Below are positions 5,187 to 13,900 of a DNA stretch of 26,714 bases, in pieces (within the stretch, counting starts at the first letter, position 1; each line of letters opens with the position of its first letter). The position numbers and the translations under genes are program-made. This DNA comes from a virus, in IMG/VR virus record IMGVR_UViG_3300034283_003137, positions 1 through 26,714 of that record. The stretch is one strand, 5' to 3'. The notes under the pieces were generated by a model. The model was not told the origin of the DNA and did no database searches. It worked only from the letters and a program-made list of their open reading frames with translations.

Positions 5187-6459
5187 CTGGCAAGAATCAG
5201 CCCCCGAGATGGGTATAGGCACCTACGGGGATATGCAGACGCCGCCAAAGGCGGATAAGCCGGCCCCCCGAAAGAGCGATCCCCAGGTAAAGCGCCTCCT
5301 CGAGATCCGCCAGGAACTCTCGAAGGCGTCTACGGCCAAGTACAAGGCCCTGATCAACGGGCTCGATGGGGTGGACCACATCCGGTCATTGCTCATGTAC
5401 CATGGTGCGGGCACCGGGCGCTGGACTGCGAAGCGGTTCCAGCCTCAGAACCTCCCCAGCCGCGGGCTTGCCGTCGATGCGGAGGGCGTCGATGGCGCCA
5501 TTGCCGCAGCCAAGGTGGGCCTGCTCGAGGAGCTCTACAGCGACGTCATGGGTGTGGCCTCTGCGTGCATCAGAGGCATGCTCATCGCCTCGCCTGGGCA
5601 CCGCTTCATCTCTGCGGACTTCTCGGCCATTGAGGGCCGGGTGCTGGCGTGGATGGCCGGCGAAGAGCATGTCCTCCAGGCCTACGTCGAAGGCAAGCGC
5701 CTCTACTGCGTGGCCGCCGCTGGCATCTACAAGGTGCCCTACGAAGAGATCAACGAGGGCCGGAAGCACGACCCGAAGTACAAGAAGATGGACTCCATCG
5801 GCAAGGTCATCGAGCTGGCCTGCGGATACCAGGGCAGTGTCGGCGCTTTCAAGGCCATGGCCGAGGGCTATGGCGTCGAGGTGCCGGAGGACGAGGCGAA
5901 GGAAGCCATCTACGCATGGCGCGAATCCAGGCCCCTCACGGTGGCTCTGTGGCGAGGCATGGAGCAGGCGGCCATCGAGGCCGTGATGAGCCCCGGCACC
6001 GTCACGACCTACCAGATGGTCAAGTTCAAAGTCATCGGCAAGTACCTGCTGATGAAGCTGCCCAGCGGGCGGTTCCTCTACTACTTCAACCCCAACGTCG
6101 AAGAGAAAGAGATGCCCTGGAAGGACGACCAGGGCAACCCCTGCTACAAGGATTGCGTGTCATACTGGGCCGTCGATTCCTACACCAAGAAGTGGTCGAA
6201 GTGCTGGGGGTATGGAGGGCTGTGGACGGAGAACGCAGTCCAGGCTGTGGCCCGGGACCTGATGGCCTCGGCCATGCTCCGCGTCGAAGCAGCCGGATAC
6301 CCCGTGGTATTGACAGTCCATGACGAACTCGTAAGCGAAGCCCCTGTAGACCACGGTTCCGTGGAAGACTACGTCAAAATCATGTGCGACAGTCCGGCTT
6401 GGGCGGCCGGGTGCCCTGTCGCCGCAGAGGGCTGGTCCGGTCCTCGTTACAGGAAGTAG
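5176..6459 (+). CDS. Family A DNA polymerase, C-terminal half: rest of thumb, palm and fingers
   Basis: This encodes 427 aa from the ATG at 5176. Residues 1-35 (Pro/Lys-rich) look like an added linker; similarity to PolA begins at VKRLLEIRQELSKASTAKYK (38-57), the second part of the thumb. TGRW (80-83) and QNLP follow. Motif A is DFSAIEGR (D148, E153), the O helix is GKVIELACGYQG (K210, Y218), QAVARD is at 356-361, and motif C is VHDE (H382, D383, E384). The catalytic aspartates D148 and D383 are both present, so polymerase activity is expected. One oddity: the arginine four residues before the O-helix lysine, part of RxxxK in Pol I and T7 polymerase, is Asp206 here. There is no exonuclease domain; it is encoded separately at 3543-4445. 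An HNH endonuclease gene follows two bases later. Confidence 0.92.
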   Translation: MSSDWQESAPEMGIGTYGDMQTPPKADKPAPRKSDPQVKRLLEIRQELSKASTAKYKALINGLDGVDHIRSLLMYHGAGTGRWTAKRFQPQNLPSRGLAVDAEGVDGAIAAAKVGLLEELYSDVMGVASACIRGMLIASPGHRFISADFSAIEGRVLAWMAGEEHVLQAYVEGKRLYCVAAAGIYKVPYEEINEGRKHDPKYKKMDSIGKVIELACGYQGSVGAFKAMAEGYGVEVPEDEAKEAIYAWRESRPLTVALWRGMEQAAIEAVMSPGTVTTYQMVKFKVIGKYLLMKLPSGRFLYYFNPNVEEKEMPWKDDQGNPCYKDCVSYWAVDSYTKKWSKCWGYGGLWTENAVQAVARDLMASAMLRVEAAGYPVVLTVHDELVSEAPVDHGSVEDYVKIMCDSPAWAAGCPVAAEGWSGPRYRK

Positions 6460-6461
6460 TT

Positions 6462-7004
6462 ATGTCCAAGGTCTGGAAACCAATACCTGGGTGGGCCGGC
6501 TTTTACGAGGTGAGCGACGGCGGCGACGTTCGCTCGGTCGATCGTAACTTTGAGGTGCTGGCGCCCGGCCGCGCCCGGCATTTGAGATACCTGCGAGGAC
6601 GGCTTCTGGCCGCTACGGAATCACCCAACGGGTACTCACTCGTGGTGCTGAGTCGGCCTCGCTGCGCGGCAGTGCATAGGTATATCCACCGCCTCGTCCT
6701 GCTCGCTTTCCAAGGCCCTTGCCCCGAGGGTATGGAGGTGTGCCACAACAACGGAATACGGGCAGACAATCGGCTTGAAAACCTCAGGTATGACACGAGA
6801 GCGGCCAATGCTCGGGACCGGGTGGCCCACGGCACAGCGGCCTCGCTCAAGGGCGAGAACAACCCTTCTTCGAAATTGACCGACGCAGATGTGCGGATGA
6901 TCCGCACGTCTAAAGAGTCCGCACGATCCATAGGCCGGCGCCTTGGAGTCTCACACAACATCGTGGCTGCCGCTCGCCGGGGCACAGCCTGGGCCCACAT
7001 CTAG
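6462..7004 (+). CDS. NUMOD4-HNH homing-type endonuclease with C-terminal HTH
   Basis: This 180-aa protein starts at the ATG at 6462, two bases after the polymerase stop, with AGGAAG upstream. Residues about 5-48 match NUMOD4 (WKPIPGWAGFYEVSDGGDVRSV). The HNH core is about 74-112: HRLVLLAFQG with H76, then VCHNNGIRADNRLENLRY with H95, N103 and N107. Residues about 138-176 (LTDADVRMIRTS..SIGRRLGVSHNIV) are a helix-turn-helix that probably helps target recognition. Free-standing enzymes of this class cut at or near their insertion site in gene-empty relatives and are copied in by repair. Placement against a split DNA polymerase fits a homing element that targets the polymerase gene. The extra upstream frame (from 6384) only overlaps the polymerase coding sequence and was not used. 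Confidence 0.9.
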   Translation: MSKVWKPIPGWAGFYEVSDGGDVRSVDRNFEVLAPGRARHLRYLRGRLLAATESPNGYSLVVLSRPRCAAVHRYIHRLVLLAFQGPCPEGMEVCHNNGIRADNRLENLRYDTRAANARDRVAHGTAASLKGENNPSSKLTDADVRMIRTSKESARSIGRRLGVSHNIVAAARRGTAWAHI

Positions 7005-7013
7005 GAACCCGAA

Positions 7014-7583
7014 GTGAATTACAAAAACATCAGCCACATCTACCTGGACATGGATGGCGTCCTCGCCAACTTTGTGCAGGCCTGCATCGACCTGACAGGC
7101 GCCAGGGTCACGCACGACCAAGTGTCGTCGTGGAACCTCGGAGACCACCTGGGTGTGCCCATGGCCGAGCTCTGGCGCCAGATCGACCGGGAGGGTCACC
7201 TCTTCTGGAAGAACCTCAAGGGCTACCCGTGGACTACGGAGCTCGCCATGCTGTGCGGGTCGTCGGCGCCCAGGTGCTCGATCCTCACGGCAACCAGCGA
7301 CCGCCCGCATGCTGTGGCTGGCAAGGCGCTCTGGCTCGACGGCCGGACCTACGGAGGATTCCCGGTCACTTACGTCGGGAACTCGAGGCACAAGGCCATG
7401 TTCGCCCGCACCCGTGGCGACGTGCTCATCGACGACAGCAACGAGAACTGCGAGGACTGGGCCCGCTGCGGCGGCACGGCCATCTGTTTCCCGCAGCCCT
7501 GGAATCGCCAATCCCACATCACCACCCACGCTGGCAAGATGGCCTACGTCATCGATCAGCTCTCCTCCGTACCCAAGGAATAG
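7014..7583 (+). CDS. HAD-superfamily 5'-nucleotidase (deoxyribonucleotidase-like)
   Basis: This 189-aa protein starts at the GTG at 7014, with TAGGAA just upstream. HAD motif I is YLDMDGVLANF (nucleophile D12, acid D14), motif II is ILTATSDRP (T94/S95), motif III uses K127 in SRHKAMF, and motif IV is VLIDDSNENC (D140, D141). The cap between motifs I and II contains WNLGDHLG and FWKNLKGYPWT. This fits the 5'(3')-deoxyribonucleotidase (NT5C) type, which dephosphorylates deoxynucleoside monophosphates. In phages such enzymes help adjust nucleotide pools, and a dNMP kinase gene lies two genes away. Substrate choice is inferred. An alternative is a general HAD phosphatase, for example one acting on nucleic-acid ends. 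Confidence 0.85.
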   Translation: MNYKNISHIYLDMDGVLANFVQACIDLTGARVTHDQVSSWNLGDHLGVPMAELWRQIDREGHLFWKNLKGYPWTTELAMLCGSSAPRCSILTATSDRPHAVAGKALWLDGRTYGGFPVTYVGNSRHKAMFARTRGDVLIDDSNENCEDWARCGGTAICFPQPWNRQSHITTHAGKMAYVIDQLSSVPKE

Positions 7584-7586
7584 CCC

Positions 7587-7763
7587 ATGGCTACTGCATC
7601 TATCACCATCACCGACACGGCTAAGGGCGTCGATATCAAAATCGAATCGGACCCCCCGTTCCCGGGGCCCGCCGCTGAAGATCAAACGCTGACCAACGCG
7701 CAGGGGGCCGTCATTCACCTGCTCGGAGTCTTGCAAGGATTGTCCGAACCCCAGGAAGGCTGA
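7587..7763 (+). CDS. Small phage protein of unknown function (58 aa)
   Basis: The ATG at 7587 lies three bases after the nucleotidase stop, with AAGGAA upstream, and the frame ends with TGA at 7761-7763, three bases before the kinase gene. The product begins MATASITITDTAKGVDIKIE, then a Pro-rich FPGPAAEDQT and a helix (AQGAVIHLLGVLQGLSEPQ). This strand-linker-helix pattern recurs in tiny phage early proteins with no known role. Tight spacing on both sides and good ribosome-binding sites support expression in the same operon. Confidence 0.65.
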   Translation: MATASITITDTAKGVDIKIESDPPFPGPAAEDQTLTNAQGAVIHLLGVLQGLSEPQEG

Positions 7764-7766
7764 ATC

Positions 7767-8321
7767 ATGATCATCGCCCTCTACTCCCCCAAACCCCAGT
7801 CTGGCAAGACGACCGTCGCCCGCTACCTGCAGGAGTGCCACGGCTTCCGCCGGGTGCCCTTCGCCGGCACGCTGAAGGCCATGATGCGACCGATGCTCAT
7901 GGACATCGGCTACGACCTCGTCGAGATCGAGCGCCTCGAGAACGGCGACAAGACCCAGGTGATCCCCGGTACCGAGCGCACCCTGCGCCACCTGTACCAG
8001 ACCCTGGGGACCGAGTGGGGCCGCAACGCCGTGGATCCGAACCTGTGGGTCAACGTCTGGCAGCAGAAGGTCGCCCTGATGGAGCGCACCTTCCGCAACA
8101 TCGTCGTCGATGACATGCGATTCCCGAACGAGCTCGATGTCGTCCTGGCCCTGGGCGGAGAGGCCTGGGCGATCGATCGGACCTCGGCCCAGGCTGTGGA
8201 AGGCCACGCCAGCGAGGGGGCCCTGAACTCCTATCTGTTCCCGGTGATCCTCGAGAACAACGGGTCTCTCGAGGACCTCTACGCTGGCGTGGACGCAGCG
8301 ATTCTCGGCGCCGCGGCCTGA
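7767..8321 (+). CDS. Deoxynucleoside monophosphate kinase
   Basis: This encodes 184 aa from the ATG at 7767, with AGGAAGG (7752-7758). The N-terminal P-loop reads SPKPQSGKTT (residues 7-16); the first Walker A glycine is Ser, while GKT is kept. FAGTLKAMMRPML (32-44) and RHLYQTLGTEWGRNAVDPNLWV (74-95) follow the T4 gp1-like dNMP kinase pattern. VVDDMRFPNE (113-122) is the usual second conserved block. It would phosphorylate dNMPs to dNDPs to feed replication, together with the nucleotidase two genes upstream. It is the last plus-strand gene and is followed at once by the convergence terminator. Confidence 0.88.
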   Translation: MIIALYSPKPQSGKTTVARYLQECHGFRRVPFAGTLKAMMRPMLMDIGYDLVEIERLENGDKTQVIPGTERTLRHLYQTLGTEWGRNAVDPNLWVNVWQQKVALMERTFRNIVVDDMRFPNELDVVLALGGEAWAIDRTSAQAVEGHASEGALNSYLFPVILENNGSLEDLYAGVDAAILGAAA

Positions 8322-8336
8322 CAGCGCACGCCAATG

Positions 8337-8390
8337 AAAAACCCCAGGCCACTCGGCCCGGGGTTTTTTTTTTTTTTTTTTTTTTTTTTT
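8337..8390. terminator. Bidirectional terminator at the convergence of the two gene arms
   Basis: CCCC-A-GGCC (8342-8350) pairs with GGCC-C-GGGG (8355-8363) around ACTC, with one A/C mismatch. On the plus strand the hairpin is followed by a long T run (8364-8390). On the minus strand the same hairpin is followed by five T, from A8337-A8341. It therefore can end the early operon from the left and the virion operon from the right. Confidence 0.9.
8364..8390 (+). repeat. Homopolymer run of 27 T
   Basis: An unbroken T27 follows the terminator hairpin in DNA that is otherwise strongly GC-rich. Normal terminators have 5-9 T. It may be a real expanded tract or a sequencing or assembly artefact; the given length should not be trusted to the base. 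Confidence 0.9.
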
Positions 8391-8399
8391 GTTTGCGGA

Positions 8400-8669
8400 T
8401 CAGCTCGCCGCGTATCGGTAACTTGCCCAGGCTCCGCTGTGGTACACCCGGTAGATCAGGTTTCCTGCCGTGCCGTAGCCTGTACCGCCCACCGTGGCGG
8501 TCCCGTTCCGCACCAAAACGGTGAAGTGCGCCCCCTGGTGGGGGCTCGGGTCGGTGATGGTGGCAGTCGCCGTGACGACGTGGAAGGCCCCCTCGATCGC
8601 CGTTGTCGATGAAGAGACCTCAACTCCGTTGCCGCCTTGGAGGATTGGAGGAATGGTGGTCGTTGGCAT
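8400..8669 (-). CDS. Small beta-rich protein, probable tail-tip or fibre-associated protein
   Basis: This encodes 89 aa from the ATG ending at 8669, 35 bases after the tailspike stop, and is last in the virion operon. The sequence MPTTTIPPILQGGNGVEVSS opens a Thr/Gly/Val-rich, beta-strand pattern (FHVVTATATITDPS, FTVLVRNGTATVGG). It ends in an aromatic YRVYHSGAWASYRYAAS. Ends of this type occur at the C-termini of phage tail-fibre proteins, so this may be a separately made distal domain or an accessory to the tailspike. No catalytic motif is visible. The role is inferred mainly from position and composition. Confidence 0.65.
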   Translation of the reverse strand: MPTTTIPPILQGGNGVEVSSSTTAIEGAFHVVTATATITDPSPHQGAHFTVLVRNGTATVGGTGYGTAGNLIYRVYHSGAWASYRYAAS

Positions 8670-8704
8670 GGCTTACGTTTCCCAGAGTGGTATTGGGCTG
8701 GAGT

Positions 8705-10966
8705 TCAGTCCGCGAACGCGGTCACCGAGGGCGCGGACGAATACGTTACCGCAAAGGTCTCCCCAGGGCCGATGCGGAGGTGCCCAGAGGACATGCCGCT
8801 GATGTTGGTGCCGTTCTTAGCGATCCCTGAGACCGTCCCTCCATGGATGTGGACGGAAAGCCAGTAGGGGAGCACATTAGTGTAGGCCACTGTAGACGCA
8901 GGAAGCGTGAGGGCCACGGGCCCGACCGGCTGAAAGCCGATGTTGTTGGCCACGATGCGGTTTTTGCTGCCTGCGGCGTGCGCCACTGCGCTGAACCCGC
9001 TCGTGGTTCCGACAAGACGGTTGCCCGTGATGGAGTACTTGGTCACGTCGGATGCGACAGTCACCCCGTGGGTCGCGGTGTACGTCGGCAGCGCGATATC
9101 GACATCCCCGAGGGTGTTGCCGCTGATGGTCACGTCGTCAGCGCCGTTCAACCGGATGGCCGGAGTTCCGAGGGCGAGGCCGTTGCACGAAGTGATTTGG
9201 CACCCGCTGACCAAGACTTGAGTTACCCCAGCGCCCAGTTCGATGCCGCACAGCCCAGCCAGAAGCACTCGGGATTGCCCGAACTGGAGAAGCTGCACCG
9301 CGCCGCTACTCACGGCGACAGTCTCCACGGCGTGATTGAGGCTCGCGGTGAGCCAGCACCCGGTGACGTGGACGCGCAGCACCAGAGACCCGACTCCGTT
9401 CGCGGCCATGTAGACCGACTGATTGCGGGTGAAGTCGAAGATGTTCTGGTTAAACCAGATGTTCTGGAGAACCTTACCCCCCGCAGCAGAGATAACCGCT
9501 CCCTGGTAGAACCGTTGAAAGATAGAATTGCTGACCACCAGTGTATCCAGGTGGTCGTTCTGGACCGAGATTCCGCCCCCGCCGATCGCGCTGCTGGTGC
9601 CGGAGGACCCCGTGCCAGAGGCAATGCAGTCGGCATCGTTGATGTAGATGCCGGCTGCTCGGTGGATGTCGAAGACATAACCGCCGACGTTCGCCATGGC
9701 CGAGGAGAAGTTATCGCAGAATACCAAGTTGCAGCCGACGGTGGACCCCGTGAAAATGACCCCTCCCCCACCATTCTCGAGATGGATGTTGTTGATGAAC
9801 CCCCGGGCCAGTCCTTCGCAGGCGATAGCATAGTGCCCGTTGGACGGGGTGCCGACGACTTCGAACCCGATGTCCTCGATACCCGCGTTTGACGTCCCGA
9901 CAGCCCCGCTTCCGATAGTGACGAAAGTCCCATTCCCAGAACGGACGAGCGTCGATAGGCGAGGCCCCGCGCCGCGGACGACGGAGAAGTTGGAGGTCAC
10001 CGCGAAAGTCCCGGAGACGACGTACCGCCCTGCGGGGAAATAGAGCACCGCTCCAGTGGCCCGGCCATTGACCACAGAGGCCGCATTCTGGATAGATGCT
10101 GTGTCATCGGTGACCCCGTCCCCCTTGGCCCCGAAATCTTTGACGTTTACGACATCAGCGAAACGCTCGGACAGCCGACGAGGGGTGTCGGTTCCGGTGG
10201 CGACGATGTTCCCGTCAGGGACTCCGGTCGGCAGCGTCTTCGGGATACGAACCTCGACCTCGGCCACTCCGACAGGGATGGGCGACGTGAGGATGAGGTA
10301 CAGCGTCGAAACCCCGTAAGTCGCACGATGCTGAACCACCCCGTCGAAAGTGACCAGGATCGACTGGGCCGAGGCCGGCGCCTCGGAGAGCGTCAGCGCC
10401 GTCGTCACACCCCCGGTGAAACTGACGCCGGACAGGAAGCGGTCGACGACCCAGTTGCCAGCAATGGCGTCTGAGGCAGAGACGGTCTCGATGTTGGTAA
10501 ACGACTCCCCGTCGGTGCTGCCGAGGAGATACCCGGCGCGGGGAACGGGCAGCTCCAGGACTCCGCCGAACGAAGCCGGGACACGCAACGCCCGCCCGAC
10601 CCGCTCGTCCAGTTGCTGGGCGGCCATGGTCAGTTTGTCGTAGGCTGCCTCGTGCGCGTCAGGGAACCAGCCGCCGCTGTTGTCCAGGTCCAGTTCCTGC
10701 GTGATCTCGACCTCACGGAGGATAGTGACCTCGTAGCCCGATGGCAGCGTGGTAGCCGACGTGATGCTGCCGCCTGCGGTGCCCGCGGTGAACGACACCG
10801 AGTAGTCCGTCGTCAGGGTGAGTAGCACCTCCTGCGAAGTCACCGTGTCGAGCCGATAGACCTTGAGATCCTCGGCCGCAGTGATCGGAAAGGAGAACGG
10901 GAAGACCGTGGTGGCCCCGTTCGTGGCGAACGGGCCGGCGCGATTGCTGTCGGTAGGAACGGTCAT
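8705..10966 (-). CDS. Tailspike with phage-tail N-terminal domain and pectate-lyase-like beta-helix
   Basis: This 753-aa protein has an ATG whose first bases overlap the giant gene's TGA (ATGA). Residues 1-130 resemble the N-terminal attachment domain of T7-type tail fibres: VFPFSFPITAAEDLKVYRLD, a TTDYSVSF strand, GYEVTILREV, and a helix with AAYDKLTMAAQQLDERVGRAL. Around 270-300 the sequence VKDFGAKGDGVTDD is the signature that opens pectate_lyase_3 right-handed beta-helices. A long Gly/Asn/Val-rich solenoid follows to about residue 650, then a beta-rich C-terminal part. It should bind the tail by its N-terminus and recognise or cleave a surface polysaccharide with the helix. The order after the gp16-like protein matches T7 gene 17. 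The glycan and catalytic residues cannot be told from sequence. Confidence 0.9.
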   Translation of the reverse strand: MTVPTDSNRAGPFATNGATTVFPFSFPITAAEDLKVYRLDTVTSQEVLLTLTTDYSVSFTAGTAGGSITSATTLPSGYEVTILREVEITQELDLDNSGGWFPDAHEAAYDKLTMAAQQLDERVGRALRVPASFGGVLELPVPRAGYLLGSTDGESFTNIETVSASDAIAGNWVVDRFLSGVSFTGGVTTALTLSEAPASAQSILVTFDGVVQHRATYGVSTLYLILTSPIPVGVAEVEVRIPKTLPTGVPDGNIVATGTDTPRRLSERFADVVNVKDFGAKGDGVTDDTASIQNAASVVNGRATGAVLYFPAGRYVVSGTFAVTSNFSVVRGAGPRLSTLVRSGNGTFVTIGSGAVGTSNAGIEDIGFEVVGTPSNGHYAIACEGLARGFINNIHLENGGGGVIFTGSTVGCNLVFCDNFSSAMANVGGYVFDIHRAAGIYINDADCIASGTGSSGTSSAIGGGGISVQNDHLDTLVVSNSIFQRFYQGAVISAAGGKVLQNIWFNQNIFDFTRNQSVYMAANGVGSLVLRVHVTGCWLTASLNHAVETVAVSSGAVQLLQFGQSRVLLAGLCGIELGAGVTQVLVSGCQITSCNGLALGTPAIRLNGADDVTISGNTLGDVDIALPTYTATHGVTVASDVTKYSITGNRLVGTTSGFSAVAHAAGSKNRIVANNIGFQPVGPVALTLPASTVAYTNVLPYWLSVHIHGGTVSGIAKNGTNISGMSSGHLRIGPGETFAVTYSSAPSVTAFAD

Positions 10967-13900
10967 TTCTGGCCTCGCTTGTCAGGGTCCGGGATGAGGA
11001 TGGTGAAGGCGTCGTTGAGTTCGTTGAGCCACTTGTCGTCGTCGTTGAAAGCCTCCGCCTGACGGATGCCCTCATAGGATCTCTCGAAGACCCGGCTCGC
11101 AGGGACGCGAGTGACGAACGATACCAGATCGGCGACTGCCCACAAGGCACGCTGGGTCTTCTTCTCGTCGGGGTCGGACAGGTCCTCTGCCAGCTTGGCC
11201 ATCGACCGCACGCCTCCGACCAACATGTCCAGACCGCTGAAGGTCGGGATGGATTCGCCGAACTTCCGGGGCTGATCGGACAGCGAGAGGTTGACCACCT
11301 CTCGCAGGATCGGCATGCCGACGAACTGGTAGGCGCCGAGTTCCAGCCAGTACTTCTTGGCCTTCTCTTCCTCGGGCGGCCAGTTGCCCCACAGGAGGTC
11401 CATCATGGCCAGGGTGGCCATCGGTGCGACCATGCCTTCGACGAAGATCTTGTAGCCGTACTGGGCCGGGTTGATGGCGCCCTCGCGGACAGCGTGCATG
11501 TAGAACCGCTGGCGGCTTCCGAAGTGGAAGGTCGATGTGCTGAAGCTGGTGAGCAGGCGCATCCACCCACGCTTGTCCCGCTGCAGAGCGGAGAGGTCGA
11601 GAGGGCGGGTGTTGCCCGGCACCGTCGCGGCGATGGCCTTGTCGGCTTCGTTGGCCGCATCGGCGGGGGACATGCCGTCGCGGAGGCGGCGAGTGTAGGA
11701 CCCGTACCACATCGGCCGAGCGAGCAGCGAGTCCATGATGCGGATCGGGTAGAACATGGCCTGCTGCACCTTCCGCAGGCGCGGCTTGTCCAGCCAGTTC
11801 ACCATCTTCAGAGCGTCGGCTACGTCCCGGTCGGCAGCCATCTCGCGTTCAGCCATGAACGGGGACAGTTCCCGGATGTCCTTGGTGACCGAGATCGGCG
11901 CCGCCGCGAAGCCCTTCAGCCCCAGGGCGAGGTTGGTCCAGCCCTCGTCGCTGGCGTAGTTGAAGATGGCCGGGATCTGCTTGACCACGGTGCCGAAGTT
12001 CAGGCCCAACATCCAGGCAGTGGCCGCCCCGCGCATGTTGTCCAGGGCCCGGTCCCACTGGTCGATCATGCCGGCCTCGGGGAGGCCGATCTCGGCGAGC
12101 ATCTTGCGGATGTTCTGGTAGGCATCCTTGCCGAACTTCTGGACGAAGAGCTGCTTGAAGGCCGGGTCGCGCACGATGCGGTAGACGTCCACCACGGTCT
12201 CCGAATAGGAGACGTACTGGACGGTGTCGCGCAGGTGCGAAGTCAGGCTGCCGAGCGACAGCGACAGGGGCTTGCCGCCCGTGTTCGTGCGCTTGATGGT
12301 CATGCCCTTCTTGGTGCCCACGAGGGGGAACATGGCCCCGGCAGCGTTGGCCAGCTCCTCCGCTTCGGACTGCTCGGCGGCCCGGTCGGACAGAGCCGTG
12401 TCGAACTTCACCGGGTAATAGCCCCCCTTGACCTGGATCTGCTTGCCGTCGGCAGTGATGACCTCGAACGGGTCAGCCTCCACCTTGGCCAGGGGGAACC
12501 CGTTGCGCCGTTCGAATACGGAGGCGAGGTCGGGCCAGAGGCTGTTGACCGTGTCCCAGATGTTCTGGACCTGGGCCCAGTCCTCTTCGGTCATGATCTT
12601 GGTGATGCTCTGCAGGCGGGCCACGTCAGGCTCGCCCTCGGTAACCATCCCCAGTCCGCGGGCCATGGCCTCGGCGTTGTAGATGTTGCCCGAGTTCAGA
12701 GCCACGACCAGGATGTTTTCGAAGGTCCACCCGACCCGGCCGTTCTTCCGCATGTCCTCGGTGACCGGCACGCCAATGTCGACATACTTGGGGTAGTCGC
12801 GCATCCGCTTCTGGAAGTGGGCCATGGGCCCGCCGATGGAGGCCATCAGCTTCTCGAAGCGGACGTACCGCTCGTTGGACTTCTCGTGCAGAGGGTCGTA
12901 GAGGTACTTCTCAGCGGGGCCTGCCCGGCCCTCGGGCGAAATGTTCTTGAACCCGTCCATGGCCCGCACGCGGAACAGCCACAGGTTCAGGGCAGCGAGG
13001 TACCCGTCGGTGAACTTCGTCGCACGCTGGCCAACGCTGCCCTCCTCGAAGACCTTCTTGTCGGTCAGCCGGGAAGCCACGGTCATGATCTCGGCCGCAG
13101 CGTCCTCGGCCTTCACCTTACCCCCCAGGATCTTGTCGCTCACCATCTGCCGACCCCGGGTCTCGAGGAAGCGCATCAGGTGATCCAACTCGGTGAGCTG
13201 GTCGATCGTCAGGGACTTCCAGTGCAGAGCCTTGCCGTCGTTGTCCAGCCAGCGCCCGTCGATCACTTCGTCGCTGAACCCGGCGAGCACGTCCATCGCC
13301 GGCTCGTAGAGTTCGCTGTCGGGGTCCTTCTGCGCCGTCAGCAGCGAGCGGAGCGCCGGAACCTTCTCGATGCCCGGCAGAGCCAGCACGCGGATCGGCA
13401 GCAACTGGTGGCGCACGGCCAGCACCAGCGCATTGATGTGGAAGTTGAAGTCCACGGAGCCGGCCTTGGCCTGGGACATCTTGTTGACCCGGGCCTCGAT
13501 GGCCTCGACGTCGTCTTTCATGCCCCGGGCGATGCGGGCCGCCTCGAGGTGAACCCGTGACTGCCTGTTGCGGGCCAGTGCCTCGTCGAAGTTGCCCTTC
13601 ACCGCTGCGGCCCGCTCCTGGCGCTGCAGCTTGGCCATGGTCTGGAGGAACCGATCGACCTTGACGGCCTCTCCGACGGGGAGGTTGGCGAGCATGCGCT
13701 CGGCCTCGGCGCGGACGCCCTTCTGGTCGGAGGACTTCCGGCCCAGGGACTGGGCGAAGTACTCACCGGACGCGGCCAAGACCTCCTGGTATTCAGGGGT
13801 CTCGGCCATGGCGTCGGCTGCGGTGTAGGAGGACCACTCCGCGTCGGCCTTGCCCTTCACCACGCGCCGGATGGCGTAAGGCAGGGAGGGCGTGTCGCGC

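Noticed and set aside
8400-10966. Diversity-generating retroelement acting on the tailspike or small tail protein
   Set aside because: There is no reverse transcriptase gene and no template/variable repeat pair with adenine-specific differences in the window.
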